Shown: positions 1-8,612, numbered from the stretch's first letter. The stretch: 64,000 nt of DNA from Echinicola marina (GCF_020463795.1 NZ_CP080025.1:5411001-5475000), one strand, 5' to 3'. Notes: generated by a model from the sequence alone, not told the origin. Translations and numbers: made by a program.

Positions 1-209
1 CCTATCCAGGCAATCCAAATGGCTCTGACTATGCAGTAGCAGGTTTGGCTTCTCAGGACGGTAGACATTTGGCTATTATGCCGCACATCGAGCGTGCCCT
101 ATTCCCATGGAATTGGCCGAGCTATCCAGCTGGAAGAAAAGAGGAAGAAATCAGCCCATGGGTTGAGGCATTTGTCAATGCCAAAAACTGGGTTGCCTCT
201 CATCAGTAA
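1..209 (+). CDS. purL: Phosphoribosylformylglycinamidine synthase, C-terminal end (partial)
   Basis: The open frame enters from the left edge (reading from base 3) and ends with TAA at 207-209. It encodes about 68 residues containing GLASQDGRHLAIMPHIERA, the end of the glutamine amidotransferase domain of large PurL, where His and Glu of the PHxER motif belong to the catalytic triad. PurL makes FGAM in purine synthesis. This is a core gene and marks chromosome backbone left of the accessory region. Only the last few per cent of the gene is present. Identification rests on the amidotransferase motif and is quite secure. Confidence 0.88.
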   Translation, partial: YPGNPNGSDYAVAGLASQDGRHLAIMPHIERALFPWNWPSYPAGRKEEEISPWVEAFVNAKNWVASHQ

Positions 210-369
210 GCATAAAGACCATGTAAGTCCCTTGAAAGTTTTTATACTGAAATCAAGGGACTTACAAAAAAGTCTTCAAAAAAGTTTTAAAGGGGGTTTG
301 CATTAAAGAAAAAAGCCCCTACATTTGTACCACAATTAAGGCAAACGAGGCTTTAAACACACAAATTAC

Positions 370-442
370 TGACCCATGGTGTAACTGGCAACACGTCTGA
401 TTTTGGTTCAGAAGAGTCTAGGTTCGAGCCCTAGTGGGTCAA
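370..442 (+). tRNA. tRNA-Gln (anticodon TTG)
   Basis: A complete cloverleaf can be drawn. The acceptor TGACCCA (370-376) pairs with TGGGTCA (435-441) and the discriminator base is A442. The D stem is GTGT/ACAC. The anticodon stem TCTGA/TCAGA carries a TTTTGGT loop with anticodon TTG, and the T arm is CTAGG-TTCGAGC-CCTAG. CCA is not encoded. The 3' half overlaps the end of the serine recombinase gene on the other strand, which makes this tRNA the likely integration site of the neighbouring element. Confidence 0.95.
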
Positions 443-1961
443 CAACTCGGTCCAAAGTTGAATTTTTCGACTTTGGACTTATTTTTTTACAGGCTATCAT
501 ACTGTTAATCTGATAGATAGCCCGAAAGAATTCATTCACCCGAGCGGTTCGATGTTGCTTACCGTCAAAGACGATATTTTCGGGGAAGATCGAACCAATT
601 ATCTTTCTTTTAATTCCCAAATCAGCAGTATCAAAAAATAAATCAAGCCTCTCTGCCATTTCAAGGGCCTTTTTGACTTTCTCTGGAATATCTTGGGTAA
701 TGATTGATTCGATTTTTGTCCCTTTGGCTTCCAATCGTTCTATTTCCTCTTCACACCTTCTTTTTACCACTCGATAATCCTCAATATCCAGTTTTTCATC
801 AATGTACAAATCCCTGGTTTTGGAAATCTTTTGTTCCAGTTTTTCTATGGCTGATTTCAGCTTCCTTTTTTCGCTCAGGTCAATTTTATTTTCGCTTAAA
901 AAAGCTTGATTAAAGACCATTTCGAATAAGTCTATCATACCCTTTTTGGGCTTGTATTTCGATAGGAATTTTCTGAAAGAGGTATTTACATCCTTGGCCT
1001 TAAACCTCACACCACATTTTGATGTACAGTGGTAATAATGATAATATTGATTCCTACCTTTTGAAGCACTTGCAGTAAGGTTCCTGCTGCATTTAGGACA
1101 TTTTAAGAAACCTCTTAAAGGAATCTCTTCTGGACTTACAATTTCAGTCCTTCGTTTTCTCTTTTTCAACTGTAACGCATCCTGCACCCTATAAAACAGA
1201 TCCTCTGAAATCAAGGCTTGATGTTGAGCTTTTACAAAATGTCCCTTTTCACCATTAAATTCAGGGACATAAAGCTTCCCACAATAGAACGGATTTCTAA
1301 CAATCCTCCAAAACTTATTTTTTGGCAGTTTAGCCCCTCTTCTTCTGGCATGCAAAAGCACCTGTTCTGAGGAGTAATTAGCAGCTGCAAGGTTTTCGAA
1401 AATCCATTTTACATGAGCTGCCTCTTCCTCCTCAATCTCTATAATAGGACGTTTAAAACTATCCCTAGCATTTCTATATCCAAAGGGTGCCATCCAAAGC
1501 CATCTACCTTCCTTTAATCCTCTCCGCATACCATGAAATATATTCAATGCCCTACGATCATTCTCTACTTCGGGTGCTGCCAGATAAAAGGCCAACATCA
1601 TTTTATTTTCAGGGATTGACAAGTCCAAGGGTTGTTCGATGGCTTGTGGCTCTACCCCCAGCTTTCGGAGGGTATTGATCATCATATAGGCATCTCCGGC
1701 ATTTCGACTAAAGCGATCCCATTTGGTAAATAGCACGAGGTTACTCTTATTCCCTTTCTCTTTAAGTTGCCCAAGAAGTCTAGACCATTCTGGACGATAA
1801 AATGTTTTAGCAGAAAAATCTTCATATATCACCCGGTTGACGGTAATTCCATGATTATTACAATACCGAACCAACACCTCTTCCTGGTTCCGCTGTGAGT
1901 AACCTTTGTCTGCTTGTTCGTCTGTACTCACCCTTACATACAAATCAGCCGTTTCCATCAT
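408..1961 (-). CDS. Large serine recombinase (site-specific integrase/resolvase)
   Basis: This 517-residue protein begins with a resolvase-type catalytic domain (YVRVSTDEQ, nucleophile probably Ser12). A recombinase domain follows (PFGYRNAR; ..WRIVRNPFYCGKLY), then a zinc ribbon (FLKCPKCSRN...CTSKCGVRF) and a C-terminal coiled coil. That is the layout of large serine integrases, which insert and excise mobile elements. The last dozen codons run through the 3' half of the tRNA-Gln gene, so the current C-terminus (DPLGLEPRLF) is specified by tRNA sequence. The gene therefore overlaps its presumed attachment site. Its chosen start is the first of two adjacent ATGs, and a small ORF lies just upstream on the same strand. 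Confidence 0.9.
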   Translation of the reverse strand: MMETADLYVRVSTDEQADKGYSQRNQEEVLVRYCNNHGITVNRVIYEDFSAKTFYRPEWSRLLGQLKEKGNKSNLVLFTKWDRFSRNAGDAYMMINTLRKLGVEPQAIEQPLDLSIPENKMMLAFYLAAPEVENDRRALNIFHGMRRGLKEGRWLWMAPFGYRNARDSFKRPIIEIEEEEAAHVKWIFENLAAANYSSEQVLLHARRRGAKLPKNKFWRIVRNPFYCGKLYVPEFNGEKGHFVKAQHQALISEDLFYRVQDALQLKKRKRRTEIVSPEEIPLRGFLKCPKCSRNLTASASKGRNQYYHYYHCTSKCGVRFKAKDVNTSFRKFLSKYKPKKGMIDLFEMVFNQAFLSENKIDLSEKRKLKSAIEKLEQKISKTRDLYIDEKLDIEDYRVVKRRCEEEIERLEAKGTKIESIITQDIPEKVKKALEMAERLDLFFDTADLGIKRKIIGSIFPENIVFDGKQHRTARVNEFFRAIYQINSMIACKKISPKSKNSTLDRVVDPLGLEPRLF

Positions 1962-1971
1962 ATTATTTTAT

Positions 1972-2121
1972 TTATTCCATTTCCTTCCGCAATACTGCCT
2001 TGACAATACCAATTGCCAACTCTTCCATAAAATGGAGCAGGCTACTTGCTTCTGATGAGGAAATGGTGTGTCCATGTTTCTCCAATATTTTTTGTGCTAG
2101 CTCTGGTGTTAATTCTTGCAT
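1972..2121 (-). CDS. Small protein of unknown function next to the recombinase (49 aa)
   Basis: A 49-codon frame starts with ATG (2119-2121) and ends with TAA 10 bp before the recombinase start, on the same strand. The product starts MQELTPELAQKILEKHGH and ends AVLRKEME. It is acidic to neutral and probably all helical. The spacing suggests co-transcription with the recombinase. I do not recognise a family. It might be a recombination accessory protein, but that is only inferred from position. Its existence is supported by the clean frame and the tight spacing. Confidence 0.55.
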   Translation of the reverse strand: MQELTPELAQKILEKHGHTISSSEASSLLHFMEELAIGIVKAVLRKEME

Positions 2122-2302
2122 AAAATGGATATGGTTTGGTAAACCCTATAAAGTCCATTATCTGCCTGGAAATTATTCACCAGTTAAACCCCAGTAAGGT
2201 CAAATATTTTCACTCCTTTAAATAATCAAAAAGGCATGAATACAAGATGGTTCGGCAAAAAGTACATCATCTTGATCAGGATAAAACTAAAAAATTACCA
2301 GC

Positions 2303-2327
2303 AATAAAAAAAGGGCCTTACAGCCCT
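2303..2327 (-). terminator. Rho-independent terminator of the radC-like gene
   Basis: On the minus strand, AGGGC (2323-2327) pairs with GCCCT (2312-2316) around a six-base loop and is followed by a run of T. The TAA stop of the radC-like gene lies inside the loop. Confidence 0.75.
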
Positions 2328-2788
2328 CCATCATCTGAGAATGAATAATAACTTTCAGAGGTCACAATAATATGATCAATTACTGGCAGTTCCATCAATA
2401 CTCCCAATTCAACTATCTTTTTGGTAAGTATCCTATCTGCCCTACTAGGCATACGATTTCCCGAGGGATGATTATGGCTTAAGATGATTGCTGAACTATT
2501 GGTCTTTAAAGCACTGGCAAAAATCAACTTGGGATCAGCCACAGTTCCAGATATACCCCCAGTAGATATATTTACGATTCCGAGAACCTTATTGGCCCGG
2601 TTCAACAACATCACTTTAAACTGCTCTATAAATCGCAGTTTGGATTGATCCCAATTCCCAATTAACAGTTCATATGCTTCCTTGGATGAAGTGATTTTTG
2701 GCAAATTTGACAATTTGATTTTTGGCTGATAGCTCAAAATTATTTCCGATACTTGGTTTGACACGAGATTTCTGTTCTTGATATCCAT
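2318..2788 (-). CDS. RadC-like JAB/MPN domain protein
   Basis: This 156-residue protein carries the JAMM metal-binding signature SHNHPSG (His105, His107) followed by Asp118, which is typical of the RadC/YsxA family. It is the short, mobile-element type without the N-terminal helix-hairpin-helix domain of chromosomal RadC. Such genes are frequent on integrative elements in Bacteroidota. Their function is not settled; a DNA-repair role is historical and weakly supported. A terminator lies at its 3' end. It sits between the recombinase and an IS, consistent with accessory DNA. Confidence 0.88.
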   Translation of the reverse strand: MDIKNRNLVSNQVSEIILSYQPKIKLSNLPKITSSKEAYELLIGNWDQSKLRFIEQFKVMLLNRANKVLGIVNISTGGISGTVADPKLIFASALKTNSSAIILSHNHPSGNRMPSRADRILTKKIVELGVLMELPVIDHIIVTSESYYSFSDDGGL

Positions 2789-3010
2789 AACATTTCGATT
2801 TAATGGTTAGAAATTAATTATGGTACGTAATACAGCTTGAGGGCAATCAAGGCCAAGTGGCAACGGAATAAATGAGGGCTATGTGGGCAGGAAAGTGTTT
2901 ATGCCGGACACTCTTGGCCGCTTCAGCAGCCCGAAAGCTAAATTGTGACATGATTAATAAGAATCATTGATAAAAGCGCTTAGCCATAATGAAGGGTCTA
3001 ATTTATTAAT

Positions 3011-4044
3011 ATGATTATCCGCAATCATGCCAGTAGGGATAAATAGCAGCAATGATGAGCCTGTCAAATAGTTTTTGACCGAAATATCTTCTGTTGAGCT
3101 TATAACAGAACTCGTCAAGATAGTTTTGCATCATTCTTTCACTTATCATATGGTATGTCTGCAGGTGTTTCTTTAAGTTACTTATAGCAATGTGTACCCA
3201 TTTGAGGTTGAAGTGCCCCTTTTCGGTTCCCGATATCTCCTTGACATGCACATCTATACAATCACTCAGGTCTGAGAAGGTGGTGCTCATATCTGTTTGA
3301 AGCACGGAGTTTGGATCAATAAATTCCCTGACCAAATTCTGAGCAGTTTTCGCCTCCAGGTTCTTTATCTTCTTCATCTTAAAATATCTACAGCTCTTGT
3401 CGGACTTGCCCGTTTCAAGGTCTTCCAAAACCGTTGATTCGGCCATTACCGCCACAATCGACCGTTTTTGGCTGCCCCTGCCTCGTTTGAGCTTGTTCGG
3501 GCTTTTGGTGACTTGGCCCACAAAAGCCTCGTCATACTCGACCATATCTTCAAGCCTGTAGATATCATCGCGTTTCCCCATGACCTTGCGGAGCTTATGG
3601 TACATTCTGAAAACAGGTTCATATCGCTTCATGCCCAGCTGCCTTTGCAGTTCCGATGCACTGAATCCCTTCTTGGTAGCTGTAATGAAGGTCATGGCCA
3701 ACAACCATGTCCTGATCGGAAGGTTACTGTTTTCCATAACCGTACCACTTTTGATACTTGTTCGGAAGCTGCAGGAAGAGCATTGAAAGGACTTTTTGTT
3801 GGCCAACCAATAATGCTTGGTACAGTCGCACCTTTTACAGACAATACCAGCTTGGCCCCTTTTCTGCCTGATAAACTCGACACAGGAAGATTCGTCAGGA
3901 AACCGATTGATGAAGTTGATGATATTCATGGTCAGAACCGTTTGTTTTGACCTAATTTATAGATAGTAATAACTCTATTGAAGCAATGGACACCAACTGT
4001 CAATGTTATTTTATTTGGCTACTGGTGCAATTGCGGATATACAT
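3011..4044 (-). mobile_element. IS1595-family insertion sequence, complete with inverted repeats and target duplication
   Basis: The ends at 3011-3036 and 4019-4044 are imperfect inverted repeats that match at 20 of 26 positions, sharing TATCCGCAAT and CCAGTAG. The same 10 bp, ATTTATTAAT, flanks both ends (3001-3010 and 4045-4054). This is a target duplication, nominally 8 bp in this family. The single transposase gene lies on the minus strand. The element is 1034 bp and looks intact. Closely similar ends recur at 61.1-61.4 kb without a transposase. Confidence 0.88.
3015..3929 (-). CDS. IS1595-family transposase (ISXO2-like DDE domain)
   Basis: This 304-residue transposase has an N-terminal zinc ribbon (CKRCDCTKHYW...FQCSSC) that binds the IS ends. 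The ISXO2-like DDE domain begins near residue 125 with EYDEAFVG and continues through SIVAVMAES, LQTDMSTTF and GHFNLKWVHIAISNLK. This architecture defines the IS1595 family. The gene fills the IS and its stop lies inside the left inverted repeat. It appears full length and without frameshift, so the IS may be active. Confidence 0.92.
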   Translation of the reverse strand: MNIINFINRFPDESSCVEFIRQKRGQAGIVCKRCDCTKHYWLANKKSFQCSSCSFRTSIKSGTVMENSNLPIRTWLLAMTFITATKKGFSASELQRQLGMKRYEPVFRMYHKLRKVMGKRDDIYRLEDMVEYDEAFVGQVTKSPNKLKRGRGSQKRSIVAVMAESTVLEDLETGKSDKSCRYFKMKKIKNLEAKTAQNLVREFIDPNSVLQTDMSTTFSDLSDCIDVHVKEISGTEKGHFNLKWVHIAISNLKKHLQTYHMISERMMQNYLDEFCYKLNRRYFGQKLFDRLIIAAIYPYWHDCG

Positions 4045-4054
4045 ATTTATTAAT

Positions 4055-4462
4055 TTCAAAAACACATCTTTAACAAAAATAATGGCCTCACCGATTTATA
4101 TTTTGGGTCAGTAAAATGGATTTGTGAAAGTTTTATACATTAAAGATCTATAGCGAAGGGCCTAATCTTAACCTATCCATAAAGTACAACGGTTTCTTAG
4201 AATTCAGCCAAAAGTAAACGTATAGTATACTAGGGGTATACTAGGCATGGGAGCATCCATAGGGGGACGAGCGTAAAGAAAACAGTCAGTGACTGTTTTT
4301 AGCGAGTAGCCAGCTTGCAGGGCAGCCCCAGCCCTTTTCCCCTCTAAAACCACCAAAAAAAATTAAGACCTTCCCATAACGTCCAAAGTTAGTTAATAGT
4401 TTATCTGTTCATCCCTGCCTGACCACTTGCATTCAGATTTTGTTAACTGTAATTTTTAGAAA
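4055..4462. other. Intergenic stretch with a palindrome and one copy of a 24-bp repeat
   Basis: No gene was found here. The stretch contains one copy (4240-4263) of a 24-bp repeat whose second copy is at 5039-5062 on the other side of the dinB-like gene. It also holds a near-perfect hairpin with arms AAAACAGTCA and TGACTGTTTT (4279-4299), and a C-rich tract near 4332-4346 that resembles one at 5066-5090. Confidence 0.6.
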
Positions 4463-4936
4463 TTAATCCCAAATAAATGGTCGCTCTACCCCCATTCCTC
4501 TCAGGTACGAAATAAATTGCCCTGCGTGGACAGATTCATGATAACCTATTCGTAATAAATATTGTCCGAGTGGTTTCAATTCCCCATTACCAGGATGAAT
4601 AATAGTGTTTTCAATAAGCTCTCTGTCTGAAAACTTCTGTACACTATTTAGAAATATTTCTCGATATGGTTTAGCAAATTCAAGTTCATCCTCAACACTC
4701 TGAAAGGGTCTATTCTTCCATGGAGTGCTGTAAGTTGACATATCACCATTATTAATGATAATATTCCAACCGTAGTCAGCCTCTAGGACGTGCCTAACCA
4801 TTTCAATAGCAGTTGTTGCATTTTCATCAGGTTTCCAATTATAATGGCTTTTGGGGAGTCCCTGCCAGAGTGCTATGCTTCTGCGCCTTATTTCTTTAAA
4901 ATTTAAAATAATTAATTCAGTTTGAGTCATTATCAT
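4463..4936 (-). CDS. DinB family protein
   Basis: This 157-residue protein matches the DinB four-helix-bundle family, with the metal-ligand histidine in MVRHVLEADYGW and a second in HESVHAGQ. Bacterial DinB proteins of this type are metalloproteins, often acting with low-molecular-weight thiols; the substrate cannot be read from sequence. The start may be Met1 or Met3. The gene stands alone between two repeat-rich intergenic regions, which suggests it arrived or moved as a small module. Confidence 0.85.
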   Translation of the reverse strand: MIMTQTELIILNFKEIRRRSIALWQGLPKSHYNWKPDENATTAIEMVRHVLEADYGWNIIINNGDMSTYSTPWKNRPFQSVEDELEFAKPYREIFLNSVQKFSDRELIENTIIHPGNGELKPLGQYLLRIGYHESVHAGQFISYLRGMGVERPFIWD

Positions 4937-5242
4937 AATATCGAAAAGTGTATTTTATTTTTTCTTAAACTTGATTATTACTCGCTTCAGTTAGACCTTA
5001 TACTTCATTTACACCTTGACTTGACACTGGGGATCTCCACTAGGCATGGGAGCATCCATAGGAGAACCCCTACCCTTTCCCCCCTCCCAAAGCCACAATA
5101 TAAAACCCAAACAATCCCTAGACGTTCCCTCTATGTCTCCTCTTTACTACTATCCGATCCCTGAAGAAACGAAATACTCATCGAAATCCCATTAATTGGC
5201 CTTTGGAGCATTCGGTTTTGTGACAGTTGATGGGGGCGTTAA

Positions 5243-5290
5243 AAAAATGAGTTAGCTCGCGAAGTGGACGAGCGAGATCTACTCATTTTT
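5243..5290. repeat. Long imperfect hairpin (REP-like)
   Basis: AAAAATGAGT at 5243-5252 pairs with ACTCATTTTT at 5281-5290. Inside, GCTCGC (5255-5260) pairs with GCGAG (5272-5276). The A and T tracts at the ends would also let it work as a bidirectional terminator. Confidence 0.6.
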
Positions 5291-5517
5291 AGCCAAAATC
5301 AAGTGGCACAAAATTAAATTGAGGCAATTGAATTGTTATCGGTAACCAAATTTCCTCAATTTGAAGAAGGCTCCACGGGCCTAGATTCCTGCCTGCAGCA
5401 GGCAGGTTTGGTTCTTTTCATCAATGGAAATGCAAGGCATTCATGAAGACCGTTAAAACTATACTATCCCTGAATAAAAGAACATAAGATAACCACCAAA
5501 TAAAATTTGGACGTTCC

Positions 5518-5571
5518 CTAGACGTTCCCACGACGTCTCCTCGTTGTTCCCTCTATGTCTCCTCTTTACTA
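5518..5571. repeat. Degenerate 11-bp tandem repeat followed by a 26-bp dispersed repeat
   Basis: Units such as GACGTCTCCTC, GTTGTTCCCTC and TATGTCTCCTC follow each other in register, preceded by looser copies of GACGTTCCC. The last part (5546-5571) is identical to 5124-5149. The pattern is one-strand pyrimidine-rich and has no coding explanation. Confidence 0.55.
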
Positions 5572-5686
5572 TTACTTAGTAGTTCCCTTGTAGACACCTA
5601 GGGGATGTCTTGGGGATACCTTGCCTTCAGGTAAATTAATTCTTGGAAATATTATATATACCAACACCCTAGCGACAGCTATAAAA

Positions 5687-5740
5687 TCCGGAAACGGGAA
5701 TTACAAATTCCCAGCATAGTAGGCTGAATAGGCATACCTC
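5687..5740 (+). repeat. REP-like element, copy 1 (3' of the 2-TM gene)
   Basis: A hairpin GGGAATT-ACA-AATTCCC is followed by CAGCATAGTAGG and a GGCAT-containing tail. Related copies lie at 14708-14766 and 20398-20450. All three lie just downstream of minus-strand accessory genes. Confidence 0.6.
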
Positions 5741-5806
5741 ACACAATTGGGGGACATCTATCTTAATTTAGAAACCTTCTTTCCCATTTTTAATAGACGA
5801 AGCTAC

Positions 5807-6205
5807 TTATGAATTCAAATTGTTTAAGAATTTTATATCCTGTAAAACCTGCCAATTATACCATTTAGAAGTCCCAAAGATTGTGACTGCCCAAAACAAT
5901 GCCATACAAACCACATAAAGAATCAGATTATCTATATATTTTTTTGCTTTTATACCAAAACGATCAATTTTATTATTCAATACAATCCTTTCCTCCTTTA
6001 GTAAACTTTGTTCTTCTAAAGGAGGGCTTTGAAGATCCCTAAAAGTCAATAAAGCTTCCTTTTCCTTTAACTGATATAATTCGTTAAATAAATGATTGTT
6101 ATAATTATAAAATACACAGGTAGCACTAATTACGAGGAAAAAACCAGCAATTGAAAAAAACTTGTACAGATTATCCGTAGGAATAGAAATACTAGGTTTA
6201 ATCAT
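5807..6205 (-). CDS. Two-transmembrane protein, possible CBASS-associated membrane effector
   Basis: This 132-residue protein has a hydrophobic segment at about 17-35 (FFSIAGFFLVISATCVFY), a charged helical middle rich in Glu, Lys and Leu, and a second hydrophobic segment at about 93-112. Small two-helix membrane proteins are known effectors in CBASS loci, where ligand-triggered membrane damage ends infection. No fold-specific motif is visible, so the role is inferred from position as the last gene of the CD-NTase operon, 60 bp after the E2-like gene. It could equally be an unrelated membrane protein. Confidence 0.6.
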   Translation of the reverse strand: MIKPSISIPTDNLYKFFSIAGFFLVISATCVFYNYNNHLFNELYQLKEKEALLTFRDLQSPPLEEQSLLKEERIVLNNKIDRFGIKAKKYIDNLILYVVCMALFWAVTIFGTSKWYNWQVLQDIKFLNNLNS

Positions 6206-6265
6206 AATAGTTTAATTTAAAGTATAAGACGTTAGATTTTTTTTGTGCTTATTTCTTTCAAAAAT

Positions 6266-6706
6266 TCAGTGTTTTATCTCCCTCCCCAGCCACACACCAT
6301 ATTTCTTCCACTGTTCGTAGAAAACAATCCACTCCGTAATCCATGGAATCATTTTATATAATGGAATCCTCTCTGTTAAGGGCTGATCAATTTTTGGGTG
6401 GTATAAGCAAAGGGAGTGATCAGGGTACAAATGTATGTTTCGATGATACTTAATTGAATCATCGAGAATATATACACGATCATACCTATGATCATGAAAA
6501 GGCGAGTAAAATATTATAACTGTATAGCTTTTCCCTTTTAATCTCAATACACCTTTGCCATGTAAAACCTTTTTTGAAGTGTTAATCTTTAAAGGGATCC
6601 AATCAAAGTGCTCCTCAACCAACGACTTTTGGACACTAAGAAATACATCCCAATGATATTGATTTACTTTTCTAATAATCTCCTCCATAGCTGTGATGAG
6701 CTTCAT
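6266..6706 (-). CDS. E2-like ubiquitin-conjugating-fold protein of a type II (short) CBASS
   Basis: The region HLYPDHSLCLYHP matches the catalytic segment of bacterial E2-like proteins, with the Cys as thioester-forming residue. The C-terminal FYEQWKKYGVWLGREIKH also fits the family. Short type II CBASS systems carry a stand-alone E2 domain in place of the E1-E2 fusion Cap2 and have no separate JAB peptidase; it is thought to conjugate the CD-NTase C-terminus and raise its activity. The open frame extends upstream to 6763. I place the start at Met at 6706 (6688 also possible) because this gives a normal E2 length and less overlap with the CD-NTase. No ThiF-like E1 gene is nearby. Confidence 0.72.
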   Translation of the reverse strand: MKLITAMEEIIRKVNQYHWDVFLSVQKSLVEEHFDWIPLKINTSKKVLHGKGVLRLKGKSYTVIIFYSPFHDHRYDRVYILDDSIKYHRNIHLYPDHSLCLYHPKIDQPLTERIPLYKMIPWITEWIVFYEQWKKYGVWLGREIKH

Positions 6707-7850
6707 TTTTAACGCCTTCCCTCCTGTTAATATTCCCTTTGGAATTCGTGTAGGCGATTCCACTTGTGATTAAACTACTTGATTTTATTAGGGGGTCATT
6801 AGTTGATTGGGAAAAATACAAATGCTGTTCATTCAGCGATTTTTTATATATACCCTCTCCAAATAATTCGATGTATTCTTTATTACTGTACTTAAATGTT
6901 TCTTTAAGACTTTGCCATTTCTTTTGAAAAGCAGATATAAAATCAAAAAAGCTTTGATAATGCTGTTCGCTCCAGGAATCAGTAAAGTCTTCCTCACCAT
7001 TTACAGGATTCAACACTTTAAACCTATATCCAAACCTTATCGCATCCTGATATTCATTGCTAATCCTGGCAACAATTTGATCAATTGACTCATATATGGA
7101 AGTTTCTCCTTGATAGAAATGGGCGGCCAGAGTTGTTATGACGATACTAGAAACCCTATAATCTCTTTTTTCATAATAGATATCCCGGTACCTTTTGATG
7201 AGCTGCACAGCTCTTTGAAGCGGTGTTTTTGAATAAAGCTCTTCAGGTAATGGCTCAGCCTCCACCTGGGAAAGCAAGACTTGGGAGTGTCTTTTAAGCA
7301 AAGTCTCCCCTACAGTGTTAGAGATTCTTAGGAACCATTTAGCAAATCCTTTTGGGTTACCTGAAGACCATGCCTTTAAGGCTTTTTCTGGAATTTTAAT
7401 CTTTTCCTTTTCAAAGAAATCTGGCATACATGCAGGAAGAATATCCATATGAAAATCCCCCTTGTAATTTAATCGTACACATCTGGTTTTCTTTTCCATT
7501 ATATCCTTGTAGTAATCATCCTTTTCCAGAGCCTTTACCAATGCTGAATATATTTCCTCTGGGGAATGATTGAAATAAGGGTCATAAATGTGTAATACTG
7601 CATCTAGGTCAAAATCTTCGTTATTAATAGGCTTCACGGTAGTTTCGATTCTCGTTGAACCCTGAGCATATATTTCTATCTCAAGACCTTCAAAGAAGTC
7701 TTCATCATTTTTTAGTAGTTCTGAAACAGCATTGTATGCTGATTTCATTCTTTCCAACCTGGTTTTATTCAATTGCAATTCTTGGGCAATTCTCGCAAGC
7801 AATTCTTCTCGTTGTAAGATGTAGTCACTAAATATATCTTTCATGATCAA
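6672..7850 (-). CDS. CD-NTase (SMODS-type cyclic oligonucleotide synthase)
   Basis: This 392-residue enzyme contains the nucleotidyltransferase signature GSTR (64-67) and the metal-binding triad DFDLDAV (Asp81, Asp83) plus Asp136 in GDFHMDILP. This is the cGAS/DncV-like family, which on phage infection makes cyclic di- or trinucleotides that switch on an effector. It overlaps the NUDIX gene upstream by 4 bp and the E2-like gene downstream, which indicates one transcript. The C-terminus ends YGGDY; conjugation by the neighbouring E2 to this tail is known for related systems but is inferred here. The product nucleotide cannot be predicted by eye. Confidence 0.9.
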   Translation of the reverse strand: MIMKDIFSDYILQREELLARIAQELQLNKTRLERMKSAYNAVSELLKNDEDFFEGLEIEIYAQGSTRIETTVKPINNEDFDLDAVLHIYDPYFNHSPEEIYSALVKALEKDDYYKDIMEKKTRCVRLNYKGDFHMDILPACMPDFFEKEKIKIPEKALKAWSSGNPKGFAKWFLRISNTVGETLLKRHSQVLLSQVEAEPLPEELYSKTPLQRAVQLIKRYRDIYYEKRDYRVSSIVITTLAAHFYQGETSIYESIDQIVARISNEYQDAIRFGYRFKVLNPVNGEEDFTDSWSEQHYQSFFDFISAFQKKWQSLKETFKYSNKEYIELFGEGIYKKSLNEQHLYFSQSTNDPLIKSSSLITSGIAYTNSKGNINRREGVKNEAHHSYGGDY

Positions 7851-8608
7851 AAGGTTTGGTTAATTAATAGTTTTGAATGGTGTCCGATTCGGGCAACCTG
7901 CCTGTTACCTTCCATAAGGCGGAGCTGCTGTATATCGTCACAACTGACAATGGCAAAACCATTTCCTAATTTGGTTCCCTGTTTATCTAGTTCCACAAGT
8001 GCTCGCCTTTGTTCTTCATTAGGCTTTAGCTCAAACACATCATAGGTTAATATCTCAAAACAAGTGAAGTAATCACTCCAGACCAGGTTTTTCGAAAATC
8101 TCCTAATATGCTTTTGATCAAAATAATTGAAGACATCTGAATCAAGAATTCCTGTATCTATTAACTCTTCTTTGAACTCTCTTCGTGGTTCTGTCTCTCT
8201 TTCTTGTTTGCTATCAAACCAGTTCAACACCTCTATTACATATCTTCCTTTCACCATAAACCGCAAATCCTTGCTACTTTTATCATCCACATCCAGTCCA
8301 TTTCTTGAATTATCTGGTCGATACCCCCATTTATTGAAGAGACTGTCATCTCCGAAGCGCTTATAAGCTCCTCCCACAGGTTGTAATTGGTCAGGTATTC
8401 TTCTGTTAAGGACCAACAAATACTTATTTGTTCCAGGTATCTGTATCTTATATATTCCGCTCATCGAAAAGCGGATATCCATATCCTTATATTTTGTGAA
8501 TCTGGTCTTGAAAAACAAGCCTAAATGTTCACGATTCTCCCAGGCAATAGATGCGCCCTTAGTAATGATTGGTTTTGCGAGTGACAATAATCCTGTATAT
8601 ACTCCCAT
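7847..8608 (-). CDS. SMODS-associated NUDIX domain protein (Sa_NUDIX type)
   Basis: This 253-residue protein has a Nudix-box-like segment, REFKEELIDTG at about 143-153, preceded by Glu residues, within a domain that begins with a ligand-binding-like strand region (KYLLVLNRR; QLQPVGGAYK). NUDIX proteins of this kind are recurrent partners of CD-NTases. They may degrade or sense the nucleotide signal or a derivative, but the role is not established. The N-terminal 40 residues look like a separate helical, weakly hydrophobic tail. It is 4 bp upstream-overlapping with the CD-NTase and 4 bp downstream of the LRAT-like gene. Confidence 0.75.
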   Translation of the reverse strand: MGVYTGLLSLAKPIITKGASIAWENREHLGLFFKTRFTKYKDMDIRFSMSGIYKIQIPGTNKYLLVLNRRIPDQLQPVGGAYKRFGDDSLFNKWGYRPDNSRNGLDVDDKSSKDLRFMVKGRYVIEVLNWFDSKQERETEPRREFKEELIDTGILDSDVFNYFDQKHIRRFSKNLVWSDYFTCFEILTYDVFELKPNEEQRRALVELDKQGTKLGNGFAIVSCDDIQQLRLMEGNRQVARIGHHSKLLINQTF

Positions 8609-8612
8609 TATT

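Larger units (their letters stand above)
4937..5806. other. Repeat-rich intergenic region without a convincing gene
   Basis: The 870 bp hold no credible coding frame. They contain the second copy of the 24-bp repeat (5039-5062) and a 26-bp repeat present twice (5124-5149 and 5546-5571). There is a long hairpin at 5243-5290 with arms AAAAATGAGT/ACTCATTTTT enclosing GCTCGC/GCGAG. A palindrome CCTGCC-TGCA-GGCAGG-like lies near 5390-5406. A degenerate 11-bp tandem array lies at about 5518-5562, followed by a REP-like copy at 5687-5740. Confidence 0.65.
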
